A stretch of DNA of 36,090 nt from Nitrospira sp. UW-LDO-01 (GTDB taxonomy: Bacteria; Nitrospirota; Nitrospiria; Nitrospirales; Nitrospiraceae), in contig NIUT01000146.1 in NCBI GenBank assembly GCA_002254365.1, positions 6,153 to 42,242 of the forward strand, given 5' to 3'. The notes beneath the pieces are model-generated. The model had not been told where the DNA came from. It searched no databases and saw only the letters and a program-made list of their open reading frames with translations. This document shows, piece after piece, positions 1-9,978 of the stretch. The position numbers and the translations under genes are program-made. Each line of letters starts with the position of its first letter. The first letter of the stretch is position 1.

Positions 1-158
1 CCGATCCGCTGTTGCGACAAGCCTGCGGCCGACGGGCTCGCCCTCCAGACCTTCGACGTACTGCATGAGTACGCCTCAGGACCTCCGGGCTCCGCGCGCC
101 GATCTCACAACGCGGCTGGGCGGTTTCGCCACGAACAGTTATGAATAATGCGGGCTAG
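1..158. repeat. MITE-like palindromic repeat, family A, left end cut off by the window
   Basis: Right end ...atgaataatgcgggctag matches the right end of the intact copy at 17952-18167. Shares gcgacaagcctg, gacgtact-(loop)-agtacgcc and cggtttcg..acgaac..atgaataatgcgggctag with that copy. Confidence 0.8.
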
Positions 159-805
159 TGAAGCACAGATTACTTGCGGAGGGAACCCGCAAACTGAATG
201 AGTCCTGAGCCTAGTGTCCACAAAATTGAGGGAAGATCGGTAGTGGGCCATCAAAGCCGTTACTAGAAGAGGAGCCTGACACGGTGACAAAGAAAATCAG
301 CCATGCCGCGCCTGTGTCTACGACTGCGGCGCAAAGTGGGGGATTCAAGTATTCGCACGTCGGTGATTCCCGTAAGAACTCAGGGGGAATGACAAAGGGC
401 CTCATAGCCAATCCTGCAATGCTGGATTATGCGATCAGTAGACGAGCCACATCGTCTGACACCGTACCTATTTGAAGTCCTGTAGGTCGTCATCCGTAAC
501 ATTTCGTCCTCTCGTGAGAAGCGCTCGTACGTAAGTGGCGATTATTAAACGGGAATAAGCATAATTGCTGTAGTGCGTACAAAACCTACTCGACACTCTT
601 GACGTAAAAAGAAGATTAGGAGAATAATAATGGGGCCATCGGATAGAGGAGTTCCATTGTTCTTTCCAAGACGTGCGGAAAGATGATTTGAACAAGGGAA
701 AAGATTTTGCTGGCATAATCTCGCTGGTGGTTACGGAGTGTTATGCGTTTCAGCAATTGGAATTGGTGGCAGTTGGCAGAGAATTAGGTTCAAAGAGGGT
801 AATGC

Positions 806-1480
806 ATGCTGAATCATCTTAAATCCCATGCCTTGAGCTATAGCCTCGCTGCTGCGGTGATCCTCTTCTTCATTGGGCAGGCCATGATATCGAACCTGAA
901 GAACGAGACGAACGCATTTGCGCCTGAGCCGGTCGAAGCCGCAATCGACGTCGCCCCAGCAGCTGGGTTCCAGGTGGTGCTGGAGCAGAAGAATCTCGAG
1001 CTCATTGCGGAGAATGACCAGCTCAACGCTCAGTATGATCTGCTTAATGGTCAATATGGCCGGCTCCACAAATCTAATTACAAACTCAATCAAGAGAATG
1101 GCCATCTTCACAACGCCAATTTTATTCTCAATCGAGAGAATGGCGATCTTCACGAAGCTAATTTCACACTCAATCAAGAGAATAGCCACTTGCATCAAAC
1201 CAACGGCGAACTCAACAAAGAGAACCAACAGCTCCAAGAACAGATTCAACGCCTTCAAGAGATTATCAAAGAAAAAGAAGATCTCACCCAGAGCCAGAAA
1301 CGCGAGCTTGGGCAGCAGCACCAACAATTGGCTGCCTATGCGCGTGCAATTGACGCGATGAATGCTCCCAAGAAGGAAGTGAAACAGACCGTACAGAAGA
1401 AAACGAAGACGGATGCGGGTTTGGTACAGCTGGCGAAGGAGACCTTGGGAGTCGATGTCACGGTTAAGGAGTGCCAATGA
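806..1480 (+). CDS. Membrane-anchored coiled-coil protein with 14-residue tandem repeats
   Basis: 224 aa ORF; N-terminal hydrophobic anchor (LAAAVILFFIGQAMI) followed by repeats NGHLHNANFILNRE / NGDLHEANFTLNQE / NSHLHQTNGELNKE and a long coiled coil. Confidence 0.8.
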   Translation: MLNHLKSHALSYSLAAAVILFFIGQAMISNLKNETNAFAPEPVEAAIDVAPAAGFQVVLEQKNLELIAENDQLNAQYDLLNGQYGRLHKSNYKLNQENGHLHNANFILNRENGDLHEANFTLNQENSHLHQTNGELNKENQQLQEQIQRLQEIIKEKEDLTQSQKRELGQQHQQLAAYARAIDAMNAPKKEVKQTVQKKTKTDAGLVQLAKETLGVDVTVKECQ

Positions 1481-1601
1481 TCTCTGCTCATTTGCCGAAC
1501 GTCGTTCATCGTCACATCGCCATATTGAATACAATGATCTTCATGCTAGATACTAGGAAAACACAATTCGATTGGTACCTCAAGGTGGAGGAACATACAT
1601 C

Positions 1602-1997
1602 ATGATCTTCCTGCTGCTTGCCATACTGTTGGTCCCTGCCATCGCCCAGGCTGAGGAGAAAATCGTTGCGGTGCCGCGTGACCAGTTCGTCAAAGTGCTG
1701 GGTGAGGTCAAGCAGAACAAGCAGTTTCTTGCCGAGTCGCAAGAGTGGTTGGCGAAGTATAAGGACATATTCGAGAAACAGAGAAGCTATGTTGAAACGT
1801 TGGAGGGGCTGAACGAGACGAGGAAGAAAGAGACCGAATTGTTGCAAGAACAAAACGCTGCGCTCCAGAAAGAGATCGAAGAAGAACGGCAACGGAAAGC
1901 GGACATGGCTTGGCAGAAACAGGCGGAATGGGCGGGGTATGGAGCAGCGATTCCCACGGCGATCATTATGCTGAGGAAGCTGGTCTTCAAATTCTAA
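1602..1997 (+). CDS. Exported coiled-coil protein with C-terminal hydrophobic segment
   Basis: ORF 1572-1997; ATG at 1602 preceded by a ggtggagg Shine-Dalgarno; signal peptide MIFLLLAILLVPAIAQA; E/K/Q-rich coiled coil; C-terminal AAIPTAIIMLRKLVFKF. Confidence 0.75.
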   Translation: MIFLLLAILLVPAIAQAEEKIVAVPRDQFVKVLGEVKQNKQFLAESQEWLAKYKDIFEKQRSYVETLEGLNETRKKETELLQEQNAALQKEIEEERQRKADMAWQKQAEWAGYGAAIPTAIIMLRKLVFKF

Positions 1998-2393
1998 CCA
2001 GGGACCGCGACAAGGAACGAATACATCTCTGACATGTCCAGCATGTCACGTTCATCATCTCAGTGGGGGCATAGAGGGGGGGTAGGTATTGCGATCATGA
2101 TGATCTTGCTCCGCTCTCAATGGGCGTCGGTATGTCATGGTAAAGAGGCAAAGGAGAAGGTGCCGCCCATTAGAAGGCTCTGGTCAAGTGGGCACACCTC
2201 TCCTCTGGTTCTGCACATCCGTAGGAAACAACAAAGGGGTCGGGAGTCTTTAGTGGAAACGGTTCGTGTAGTCGACGGGATTTCAGCCACCGACTTTCGA
2301 CAATGTTGGATTGCAGGGCTTAGTCCTCATTGGCTGTCACGCGACGAGCAGTCGCTCGATGTTGGGAGTGCAAGGCGTGGACCTACGCGGTTG

Positions 2394-2636
2394 CTACAAA
2401 AGAATGGAAAGAGGATCGGATCCTAAAAAAGAGGCGAGGACCATTGGTACATTCGTGACCTCGGTCCCCAATAGCATCGTGATCTCCTGTCCGATCCCGA
2501 ACGGCTGGATCAGTAGAAAGAGACCAAAGCTGAGGGCAAGGATGCTGGGCCAGATCATTGAGAGAGAGCCAAGCACGAAAACAAATACCATCACGGCCAC
2601 TGTGTCGTGGGTAAGTTGGCTTTTGGCTGTGTGCAT
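2394..2636 (-). CDS. Small (80 aa) two-TM membrane protein
   Basis: Strong SD on the minus strand (gataaggagagggtATG); two hydrophobic segments (VAVMVFVFVLGSLSMIW, ILALSFGLFLLIQPFGI). Confidence 0.6.
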   Translation of the reverse strand: MHTAKSQLTHDTVAVMVFVFVLGSLSMIWPSILALSFGLFLLIQPFGIGQEITMLLGTEVTNVPMVLASFLGSDPLSILL

Positions 2637-3479
2637 ACCCTCTCCTTATCATGGCTTGTTCTTGGCGGAACCAAGCGAGCATCGTTGTTTGTATGGTTCG
2701 TAGAATAGCTCAAAAGCGGACCTAATGAGCAACAGAGAAGAAGACCTAGTCACCGTTAGGGCTATTGTCAGGAAAGCAACTGATCCAGTTCGACGCCAAC
2801 ACCACGTGATAAGGGTCGGATCTTGAATTACGCGTCGATGGAGTTCACCTCATGTTCAAGGAGGGATGCGCTGTGCAAACCAACCGGGTCTAGAAAAGGC
2901 CACGTGCTGGATCCAGCCATTGGGCAGAAGAACCGAACCAACTATTGCATAATTCGGATGCCGGCGATGTACTGTTTCTCGCCACGCAAAGCATGCCGTC
3001 ATCTCTCCTGACATATTCAAACTCATGCGTGGTCGACTTCGAATAGATTCCCAGATTGATCATTCGGTGCTCGGATCGCTGCGTGTGGCGACTGTGCTCG
3101 ACTTGGATCCTATCGCACGTCCAACTATCTCAATGAACGTCCATGCAGAGTTGGAAAGACGTTGGGCTGGCAGGCACAAGCTATGTGAAGCTTGGTTGAG
3201 GAAGCGGTTCAGCTGGTAAGCAGGAGTGTTGACAGCTCCGATCTCATCGGGCTGCTCCATTGACACACTCGTGGTTGTCCCTGTAGGCTAAGCGACACGT
3301 ACTGAGCCACGCCGACTATCCCATCTCTCGCGCATCGCTCCCTTTCTCGCGCGTCTGATTCTCTAGTGTCCGCCGCTTTTACGCTGAGTCTCCGCCCGTA
3401 TTTGCCCGATGGCTTGTCCCAGTGTGGGCGGCGGTCGGCGAGGATCGGAGGCTTCCACCCACTTACCAAGGAGCCCTTG

Positions 3480-3722
3480 ATGAATCAGGAACAGTTTGGG
3501 CAGTTCTGGAATCAATTGAAAACACCGCTCAAGGATTACTGGTCAAAGATTACTGCGGAGGATTTGACGGAGATCCAGGGGGATTTGGCGACGTTCGGTT
3601 CGGTCATTCAGAAGCGGTATGGAGAATTGCAGAAAGAGGAAGTCCGCACGTGGGCCAATCGACGGTATGCCCACTGGTCTGGAAACTACATCGGGTATAA
3701 GGATCCGGCGCCGGCGTCCTAA
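3480..3722 (+). CDS. CsbD family stress-response protein
   Basis: MNQEQFGQFWNQLKTPLKDYWSKITAEDLTEIQGD... is the typical CsbD-like pattern; ATG after an aggag-containing leader. Confidence 0.8.
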   Translation: MNQEQFGQFWNQLKTPLKDYWSKITAEDLTEIQGDLATFGSVIQKRYGELQKEEVRTWANRRYAHWSGNYIGYKDPAPAS

Positions 3723-3806
3723 GTGCTCTTGTCTACCGTCATCGCATCCACCGTCTTGTCGGCCGACTGCTGATGAAGACGAGAGCGTGATACAGGGAGA
3801 GGTGAG

Positions 3807-4151
3807 ATGAAAAAGATCGTCATCAATAAAAGCTATGAGCATTTTTTCGTGAGTCATGAGGCGTTCATTCGATTACGCGAGCTTGGGCAGGCGGAGGCGT
3901 TGCAGGAGATCGATCGGGGCGCGCATTGGCCGCTTGCGGCGGGCCCACAGGAACCGAGTTTGAATCGCTGCGGTGCACTCATTCCGCGTGATGACAAAAA
4001 GCTCGTGCAGATTGTGGAAGAACTCCGGGGGGCGGCCAACGGATACGCCGCTGAATTGAAAGTCGTCGAGATTCCAGATGATGTGAAATGGGTCATCGAC
4101 AAGATCGACGGGGTGGAGCGCGTGAGCGAGGTCCATCGTATATGGGAGTGA
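3807..4151 (+). CDS. Conserved hypothetical protein (LKVVEIPDDVxW family)
   Basis: 114 aa ORF with aggtgagatgATG-type RBS; motifs IPRDDKKLVQIVEELRGAANGYAAELKVVEIPDDVKWVIDKIDGVERV recall a widespread uncharacterised family. Confidence 0.75.
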   Translation: MKKIVINKSYEHFFVSHEAFIRLRELGQAEALQEIDRGAHWPLAAGPQEPSLNRCGALIPRDDKKLVQIVEELRGAANGYAAELKVVEIPDDVKWVIDKIDGVERVSEVHRIWE

Positions 4152-4187
4152 GCGAAACATCGCGGAAGGCATGATCGGATCTCGGAT

Positions 4188-4385
4188 ATGAACGATCATC
4201 GTCAAGATGCCAGGGCAGGCAAGACTCACCAATCCGGCAAGGCCGATGGAGAGGTGCTCAATGAAAGCGACTTGACGTGCCAGGAAGCACAGATCGAAGA
4301 ACTGCTTTCAAAAGGGGAATCCACCAAGGACGAAGCTGATGAGGCGCAGGATGAACATCTAGCAGATCAGAATGCTCCCCAGTAA
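4188..4385 (+). CDS. Small acidic hypothetical protein
   Basis: 65 aa, highly charged, directly downstream of 3807-4151 on the same strand; no recognised family. Confidence 0.4.
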   Translation: MNDHRQDARAGKTHQSGKADGEVLNESDLTCQEAQIEELLSKGESTKDEADEAQDEHLADQNAPQ

Positions 4386-4564
4386 GGGCTGCTGAGCACG
4401 CGTCGCATCGTCGTTGACAGGGGAATTGGTGGATGGTACGGTCTTTTCCTCGGGCTAGTCGTGTCTGTGCCTTTCCCAGTTCCCTTCACTCACTCCGTCG
4501 TCATTCTCTCCGTGTGTGATCGAGATCGGATCAAGGAGTTTGTCTGCTCGTTTTTCTCATCCAC

Positions 4565-6178
4565 GTGCGTGATCCGCAGTTCTATGCGCTTCCGGCGAAA
4601 ACGCGGGCTGCGAACGGCAATGTTCGTGTGATGGGGTTCCCTCCCATCGGTATCATGTCCTTATCATCCGTGATCAAACAAGCAGGGCACGAATGTGTGC
4701 TCTTCGATCAGGCGAACCCCGATACGCCGAACCAGGTCATCATTGACCGGATCAGCCAGGAGCAACCGGCGCTCGTCGGGCTTAGTTTTCTCAGTACCAC
4801 CAGCTATCCCTACGCCAAGATGCTGGCGCGAGAGATTCGCGCCACCAACCAAAAGGTCAAGCTCGCCTTCGGCGGCGTGTTCGCCAGCTTGAATGCCTCG
4901 TTGGTAAAATTACAATGTCCCGAAGTTGATTTTGTGTGTCGTGGCGACGGCGAGCAGTTGCTGCTCGATCTGTTGGCGAACTTGGAAAACCCCCAAGCTG
5001 TCGCAAGCCTGACATGGATGAAGGATGGCCAGGTCGTCCAGAATCCGAATCGCCCCACGGAACGGCACCTGGATCAGTGGCCCTTTCCGGATCGCGAGAG
5101 CCTGGAGCTCGACTATGTTGAATCCATGCCGCTGGATGTTCCGGTAGTCCTCTCCATGAGACGGTTCACAACGATGCAAACGTCTCGGGGATGTCCCTGG
5201 CCGTGCATCTTCTGCGACATCCCGATTTTCAACGAGGGGAAGTGGCGAGCCCGAAGTCCTCAGCATGTAGTCGCAGAGCTCAAGCACCTCGAAGCACTCG
5301 GCTACGAGTCCGTCGGGTTCGTCGATGATCATTTCTTACTTCAGCCCAAGCGGATCGAGGCGATTTGTAACGGAATCATGGACGAGAAGCTGTCGATCCG
5401 CTGGGGCATCGAGGGGCGTGTCGATTCGGTCGCCCAACATCTGTTTCCCGCCATGGCGAAGGCCAATTGTGGCGCAATGATGTTCGGAATTGAAAGCGGC
5501 AGCCAGAAGATTCTCGATCGCTTGAAGAAGGAACAGACGCTGGATCAGGTCACAACCGCCGTTGAAAATGCGAAAAAAGCCGGCGTAGAAATTGTGCATG
5601 GGTTCTTCACGGTGGGCAATCCGGACGAGACGGTCGAGGATATGGAAGCCACCTTCGACTTCGCGTCGGCCCTTCCGCTGGATACGTTTGGGTTCAACCG
5701 GCTCTGCGTCTATCGAGGCACACCCTTGTGGCAGGAGTACGTTAAACGCGGGCTGGTCAACGAAACCACAGATTGGTACAAGTATTTCAAATGTTCAGAA
5801 ATCGATCCGACTTGCCTCTCAGGCGAAACAATCAACCGCGTCAGACAGGCCGGGATCAAAAAGCTCTTTCGCTACAAACTTATCCATTACCCCCGTCAGA
5901 CCGTTCAGCTTCTCCGTCGGTTTTTTCGTTATATGCCGATCCGAGATGTGCTCTATCTCCTGCTCAAACCCTTCATGGGTCAGAAGAAGGGTGCGACGAA
6001 GGCTGAGGTAGTGTCGCGCTTGGTCGAGCATGCCGACATGAAAGATGCGGCGGCGCAGCTGACGCAGGTGTCGGATGAGATGCTGCACAATGTGTTTGAA
6101 GCCTCTCGCCTCGAACGTTTGCAGATCCAGCAAGCCGCAGACGAGTCACGCGAACTGCCGATGGTGCAGTCTCGATAG
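4565..6178 (+). CDS. B12-binding domain radical SAM protein
   Basis: CPWPCIFC (CxxxCxxC) motif, N-terminal cobalamin-binding-like region, GIESGSQKILDRLKKEQT and FTVGNPDET motifs. True start uncertain: GTG 4565 or a non-canonical CTG at 4544. Confidence 0.9.
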   Translation: MRDPQFYALPAKTRAANGNVRVMGFPPIGIMSLSSVIKQAGHECVLFDQANPDTPNQVIIDRISQEQPALVGLSFLSTTSYPYAKMLAREIRATNQKVKLAFGGVFASLNASLVKLQCPEVDFVCRGDGEQLLLDLLANLENPQAVASLTWMKDGQVVQNPNRPTERHLDQWPFPDRESLELDYVESMPLDVPVVLSMRRFTTMQTSRGCPWPCIFCDIPIFNEGKWRARSPQHVVAELKHLEALGYESVGFVDDHFLLQPKRIEAICNGIMDEKLSIRWGIEGRVDSVAQHLFPAMAKANCGAMMFGIESGSQKILDRLKKEQTLDQVTTAVENAKKAGVEIVHGFFTVGNPDETVEDMEATFDFASALPLDTFGFNRLCVYRGTPLWQEYVKRGLVNETTDWYKYFKCSEIDPTCLSGETINRVRQAGIKKLFRYKLIHYPRQTVQLLRRFFRYMPIRDVLYLLLKPFMGQKKGATKAEVVSRLVEHADMKDAAAQLTQVSDEMLHNVFEASRLERLQIQQAADESRELPMVQSR

Positions 6179-6482
6179 GTGGCACACGGGTGTATATCTG
6201 TAGGGCTTGGTTAGGACCAAGATACCGTTACTCCAGGCTGATCGGCGTCATCCTGAAATCTGCATCATCACAACTATCTTCAGATGGTCGACCGCTTATT
6301 GCGCATCTGGCGAGCTGACGGGGGCGAGACCGTGCCACCGTCGTCGTTGGCTCTTCCCAACCCAGTGCAATACGCTCATGCAGGCGGCACGCAGTTGCCG
6401 TAGGCGCTCTCCGATACAACCACTACTCACGCAGGCAGTTCAGTCACCATGTCCGTGAGCGGCCTGTGCTCTCGTTCGAAAC

Positions 6483-7040
6483 CTACCGGCGCGCTGCTGC
6501 GGGAGCATGCAGAACGGGCTTGCTGATTTTCCCTGGTGTCCGTGCGAGCTCCAGTTCGATCAACTTCACCGACATTTCCAAAATTTTTGTTGCCTGTGCT
6601 TGGAGGGCCTCCTCCTTGATGGCATGGTTGAGATAATTCTGGCAGAGGTTGTACATGGCGGCTCTGTACAGTTGAAGACCCTGCGTGCGTTTAACAAGCG
6701 TATGAGAAATTTGCGAGAAGGTCCGGGACAATTCTTCTTTCACACTCGCATCGAGCTTCTCGTTTGAGAGGTCTCGTATGGTCGCGAGCGCGTTCGTGAC
6801 ATTCTGATCCGTGTCGAGTGGCGGTTCCGCACAGAACCGGCCAGCTGCACTTGTAGCATCTTTCTCCAGCCGAACCAGGACGACCCTCCGATCGGTACTA
6901 ACAGCTAACGTTCCTACGCGACTTTCGATATCGTCGATCACGACCGGTGATTTGGGGCTGGCAAATATGTTCAACCCACACCCGGACAGCATCAACAGAG
7001 TCGCGATGAGGCTAGTGCGCAGAGATAAAGTCGGTATCAT
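6483..7040 (-). CDS. Putative lipoprotein
   Basis: 185 aa; signal peptide with lipobox LSGC (MIPTLSLRTSLIATLLMLSGCGLN). Confidence 0.75.
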   Translation of the reverse strand: MIPTLSLRTSLIATLLMLSGCGLNIFASPKSPVVIDDIESRVGTLAVSTDRRVVLVRLEKDATSAAGRFCAEPPLDTDQNVTNALATIRDLSNEKLDASVKEELSRTFSQISHTLVKRTQGLQLYRAAMYNLCQNYLNHAIKEEALQAQATKILEMSVKLIELELARTPGKISKPVLHAPAAARR

Positions 7041-7238
7041 GGTGAGGCCTCCTAATGAGAGTGAAAACCATACTGATGACGGCCTGTGCTATACGGTGTT
7101 TATCGGGTTCATGTTGGGTAGCATGGACGAAGTCCGGAAGAACTGCAAGAGCCGCATTGCGTAGTAGTACGATGCCAACCGTGAGTGATGACATTGGTAG
7201 AGATGGGCAGAAGTTCCGACTCTAGGCTGTCATTCCTG

Positions 7239-7273
7239 CCGACACAGATTCGGGAAACCCGAATCTGTGTCGG
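7239..7273. terminator. Perfect 16-bp stem, AAA loop hairpin between the lipoprotein and tkt genes
   Basis: ccgacacagattcggg-aaa-cccgaatctgtgtcgg; lies downstream of tkt (minus strand). No obvious T-tract, so the terminator role is tentative. Confidence 0.5.
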
Positions 7274-7334
7274 GTCAAGGGGTGTGCAGGAAGATAGAGA
7301 GTAGCTCCAGGCACATTAGGCCGCTTTTGCTTTT

Positions 7335-9383
7335 CTAATGAAGCTGCCCTTTTGCCGCCGCCACGACGTTGACCGTCGTGAAGCCGAATTTCTTTTGGAG
7401 TTCCTTGAGGGGTGCAGATGCGCCGAACGTCTTCATGCCGATGATCTCGCCGGTCAGCCCCGCATACCGTGCCCAGCCAAACGTGGAGGCCTGTTCCACA
7501 CAGACCCGCGCCGTCACGTTCGGAGGGATGACGCTGTCGCGATAGGCCTGCGGTTGATGTTCGAAGAGTTCCCAGGAGGGCATGCTCACCACGCGGGCCT
7601 TGATGCCTTCGGCGTTCAATTGCTGTGCGGCCTCCAGGCAGAGCGAGACCTCGCTGCCGCTCGCGAGCAGCAGTACGTCCGGTCTTCCTCCAGGAACGTC
7701 GGCTAATATGTAAGCGCCTTTTGCCACACCGGATGCGGCGGCATAGGTGGAGCGGTCGATCGTCGGAAGAGCTTGTCGGGTCAGGATCAACGCGACCGGT
7801 TCATGTTTCAACTGCATGATGACGCGCCAGGCTTCCGCGACCTCGTTCGCATCAGCAGGGCGTAGGACGATGAGATTCGGAATGGCGCGCAGTGACGCGA
7901 GCTGCTCAATAGGCTGATGTGTCGGTCCATCCTCGCCGACCCCGATCGAATCGTGCGTGAAAATGTGGATGACGGGGACTTCCATCAGCGCGCTCAATCG
8001 GATCGCACCGCGGCTGTAGTCGCTGAAGATCAGGAACCCGGAACCGTAGGGGCGCACTTTGGAGAGGGAGAGCCCATTGAGTATGGAGCCCATGGCATGC
8101 TCTCGGACCCCGAAGTGTAGGTTGCGGCCACCGCGATCCTTCGCAGTGAAATCACCGGCTCCCTCGAAGGTCAAGCGAGTCTTGGTTGAAGGAGCCAGAT
8201 CTGCGGAGCCTCCCAAGAGCCAGGGGACATTTTTGGCCAGGGTATTGAGGACCTTGGCAGAGGCATCACGTCCGGCCAGGCCTTTGGCGTCGGGAGGGAA
8301 CAGGGGCAGCTCCTTGTCCCATCCGTCCGGCAGTTGACGCTGCTGCATATCGGAAAGATGCTTGGCGAGTTGGGGAAATTGCTTCTGATACTCCTCGAAC
8401 TTGGCCATCCAGACTGTGCGCGCCTCGTGCCCGCGCTTGCCCATACCCTGCTGAAAATGCTCCCGGACGCCATCCGGCACCAGAAACTTTTCCTGTTCGG
8501 GCCAGCCGTAGTTCCGTTTGGTTAGTCTGATTTCTTCCTCGCCGAGCGGTTCGCCGTGCGCCGCGTGGGTATCTTGCTTATTTGGTGAACCGTAGGCGAT
8601 GTGGCTATCGACGATGATCAAGGTCGGTCGCCCGGCTTCCTGTTTGAACGTCGTCAAGGCCCGTTCGAGCATGTCGAGATCGTTGGCGTCGCCGACTCGC
8701 GTGACGTTCCATCCATAGCCGATGAATCTGGTCGCCACGTCCTCGCTGAAGGCCCACTCGGTGTGGCCTTCGATCGTGATCTTATTGTTATCGTAGATCC
8801 AGCAGAGGTTGGACAGTTTCAGATGCGCCGCCAAGGAGGCCGCTTCGGCAGCGACCCCTTCCATCATGCAGCCGTCGCCGCAGAGGGCGTAGACGTTGTA
8901 GTCGAACATGTCGAAGCCTGGACGATTGAAATAGTGGCCTTGCCATTGGGCAGCGATCGCCATTCCCACGCTGGTGGCAATGCCTTGCCCAAGCGGACCA
9001 GTCGTCGTCTCCACGCCGGAGGTCCAGCGGTATTCCGGGTGTCCGGCACACTTGCTGTTGAGCTGGCGGAATCGTTTGAGGTCGTCCAGTTGCACTGAGA
9101 GTTCGCCCAGCCGTTCATACTGAGGATTCACCGCCTTCACTCCCGTCAGATGCAGCAGAGAGTAGAGGAGCATCGAGGCGTGTCCCATCGAGAGCACGAA
9201 CCGATCGCGGTTCGGCCAAATCGGATCGTTCGGATCGAATCGCATGACTCGCTGCCAGAGACAGTAGGCAACCGGGGCCATGGCCATCGGTGTTCCCGGG
9301 TGGCCGGAGTTGGCTTGCTGCACGGCATCCATGGAAAGGGTACGGATCGTATTGACACAGGTTTGATCGAGTTGTGCGTTCAT
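7335..9383 (-). CDS. tkt: Transketolase
   Basis: 682 aa; SMDAVQQANSGHPGTPMAMAP, GDGCMMEG, DDLKRFRQLNSKCAGHPE, GVREHAMGSILNG, FTHDSIGVGEDGPTHQPIEQLASLR. Confidence 0.97.
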   Translation of the reverse strand: MNAQLDQTCVNTIRTLSMDAVQQANSGHPGTPMAMAPVAYCLWQRVMRFDPNDPIWPNRDRFVLSMGHASMLLYSLLHLTGVKAVNPQYERLGELSVQLDDLKRFRQLNSKCAGHPEYRWTSGVETTTGPLGQGIATSVGMAIAAQWQGHYFNRPGFDMFDYNVYALCGDGCMMEGVAAEAASLAAHLKLSNLCWIYDNNKITIEGHTEWAFSEDVATRFIGYGWNVTRVGDANDLDMLERALTTFKQEAGRPTLIIVDSHIAYGSPNKQDTHAAHGEPLGEEEIRLTKRNYGWPEQEKFLVPDGVREHFQQGMGKRGHEARTVWMAKFEEYQKQFPQLAKHLSDMQQRQLPDGWDKELPLFPPDAKGLAGRDASAKVLNTLAKNVPWLLGGSADLAPSTKTRLTFEGAGDFTAKDRGGRNLHFGVREHAMGSILNGLSLSKVRPYGSGFLIFSDYSRGAIRLSALMEVPVIHIFTHDSIGVGEDGPTHQPIEQLASLRAIPNLIVLRPADANEVAEAWRVIMQLKHEPVALILTRQALPTIDRSTYAAASGVAKGAYILADVPGGRPDVLLLASGSEVSLCLEAAQQLNAEGIKARVVSMPSWELFEHQPQAYRDSVIPPNVTARVCVEQASTFGWARYAGLTGEIIGMKTFGASAPLKELQKKFGFTTVNVVAAAKGQLH

Positions 9384-9978
9384 CACCATGGCCCCCTTTG
9401 TCGATGTGTGGTTCTCAAGTATGGTCGGTGGCGGTTCTTACCACTCATGATGTCGGCCGTATTGAAGGTAGGCTTAAGTATGAGCCAGAGGCATGGACAA
9501 CACGACATGATGTGACACGTCGAGCTAGCTCAGTGTGATTCAAATTGATCCCAACGTGCGTAGTGGGTTGAAGCCGCCTTCAGCAAGTTGACAGGTACCT
9601 TAGTAGTCTATCACTAATGTGCCGGCAAGTGAGATGAGGAAGGTGAGCTAGTTATTGAGGTTGTTCCGATGTATTGAAAGGATGGTTGAAGTCAAGCTAG
9701 ATGAAAGTGCCCACTACCATCTATCATCCTCCCGGTAAATGTCTTTCATCGAAATCTGACGTCACCACGAGAGCGGACATCCTGTTTGTGCAACGACTGT
9801 GTGATTCCTGCTGTATCTCGACTCATCGAAGCAGTGTGATGGCAACAACGATCGGATCATATACGGTGCAAGATCAGGAACTGGCTATGCGTGCGATTCT
9901 CATGGCTTGGAGATCCAGCTTCAGCCCCTTGTCGAATACCTCTCATCCCTGTAGTCTTTCCCCCCGAGTAGTTGTCCT

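Noticed and set aside
284-475. 63 aa ORF with GTG start and nearby aggag
   Set aside because: Short, low-complexity, next to repeat sequence; not enough support.
1030-1255. Tandem repeats resembling a CRISPR or direct-repeat array
   Set aside because: Repeats are contiguous, in frame and 42 bp long with no spacers; they are coding minisatellite units.
731-1534. 267 aa minus-strand ORF
   Set aside because: Antisense to the 42-bp repeat coiled-coil gene; the open frame and its I/L-rich repeats are a by-product of the plus-strand repeat. The plus-strand ORF has the anchor and a sensible protein.
8601-9098. 165 aa plus-strand ORF
   Set aside because: Antisense to the unambiguous transketolase gene; no recognisable domain.
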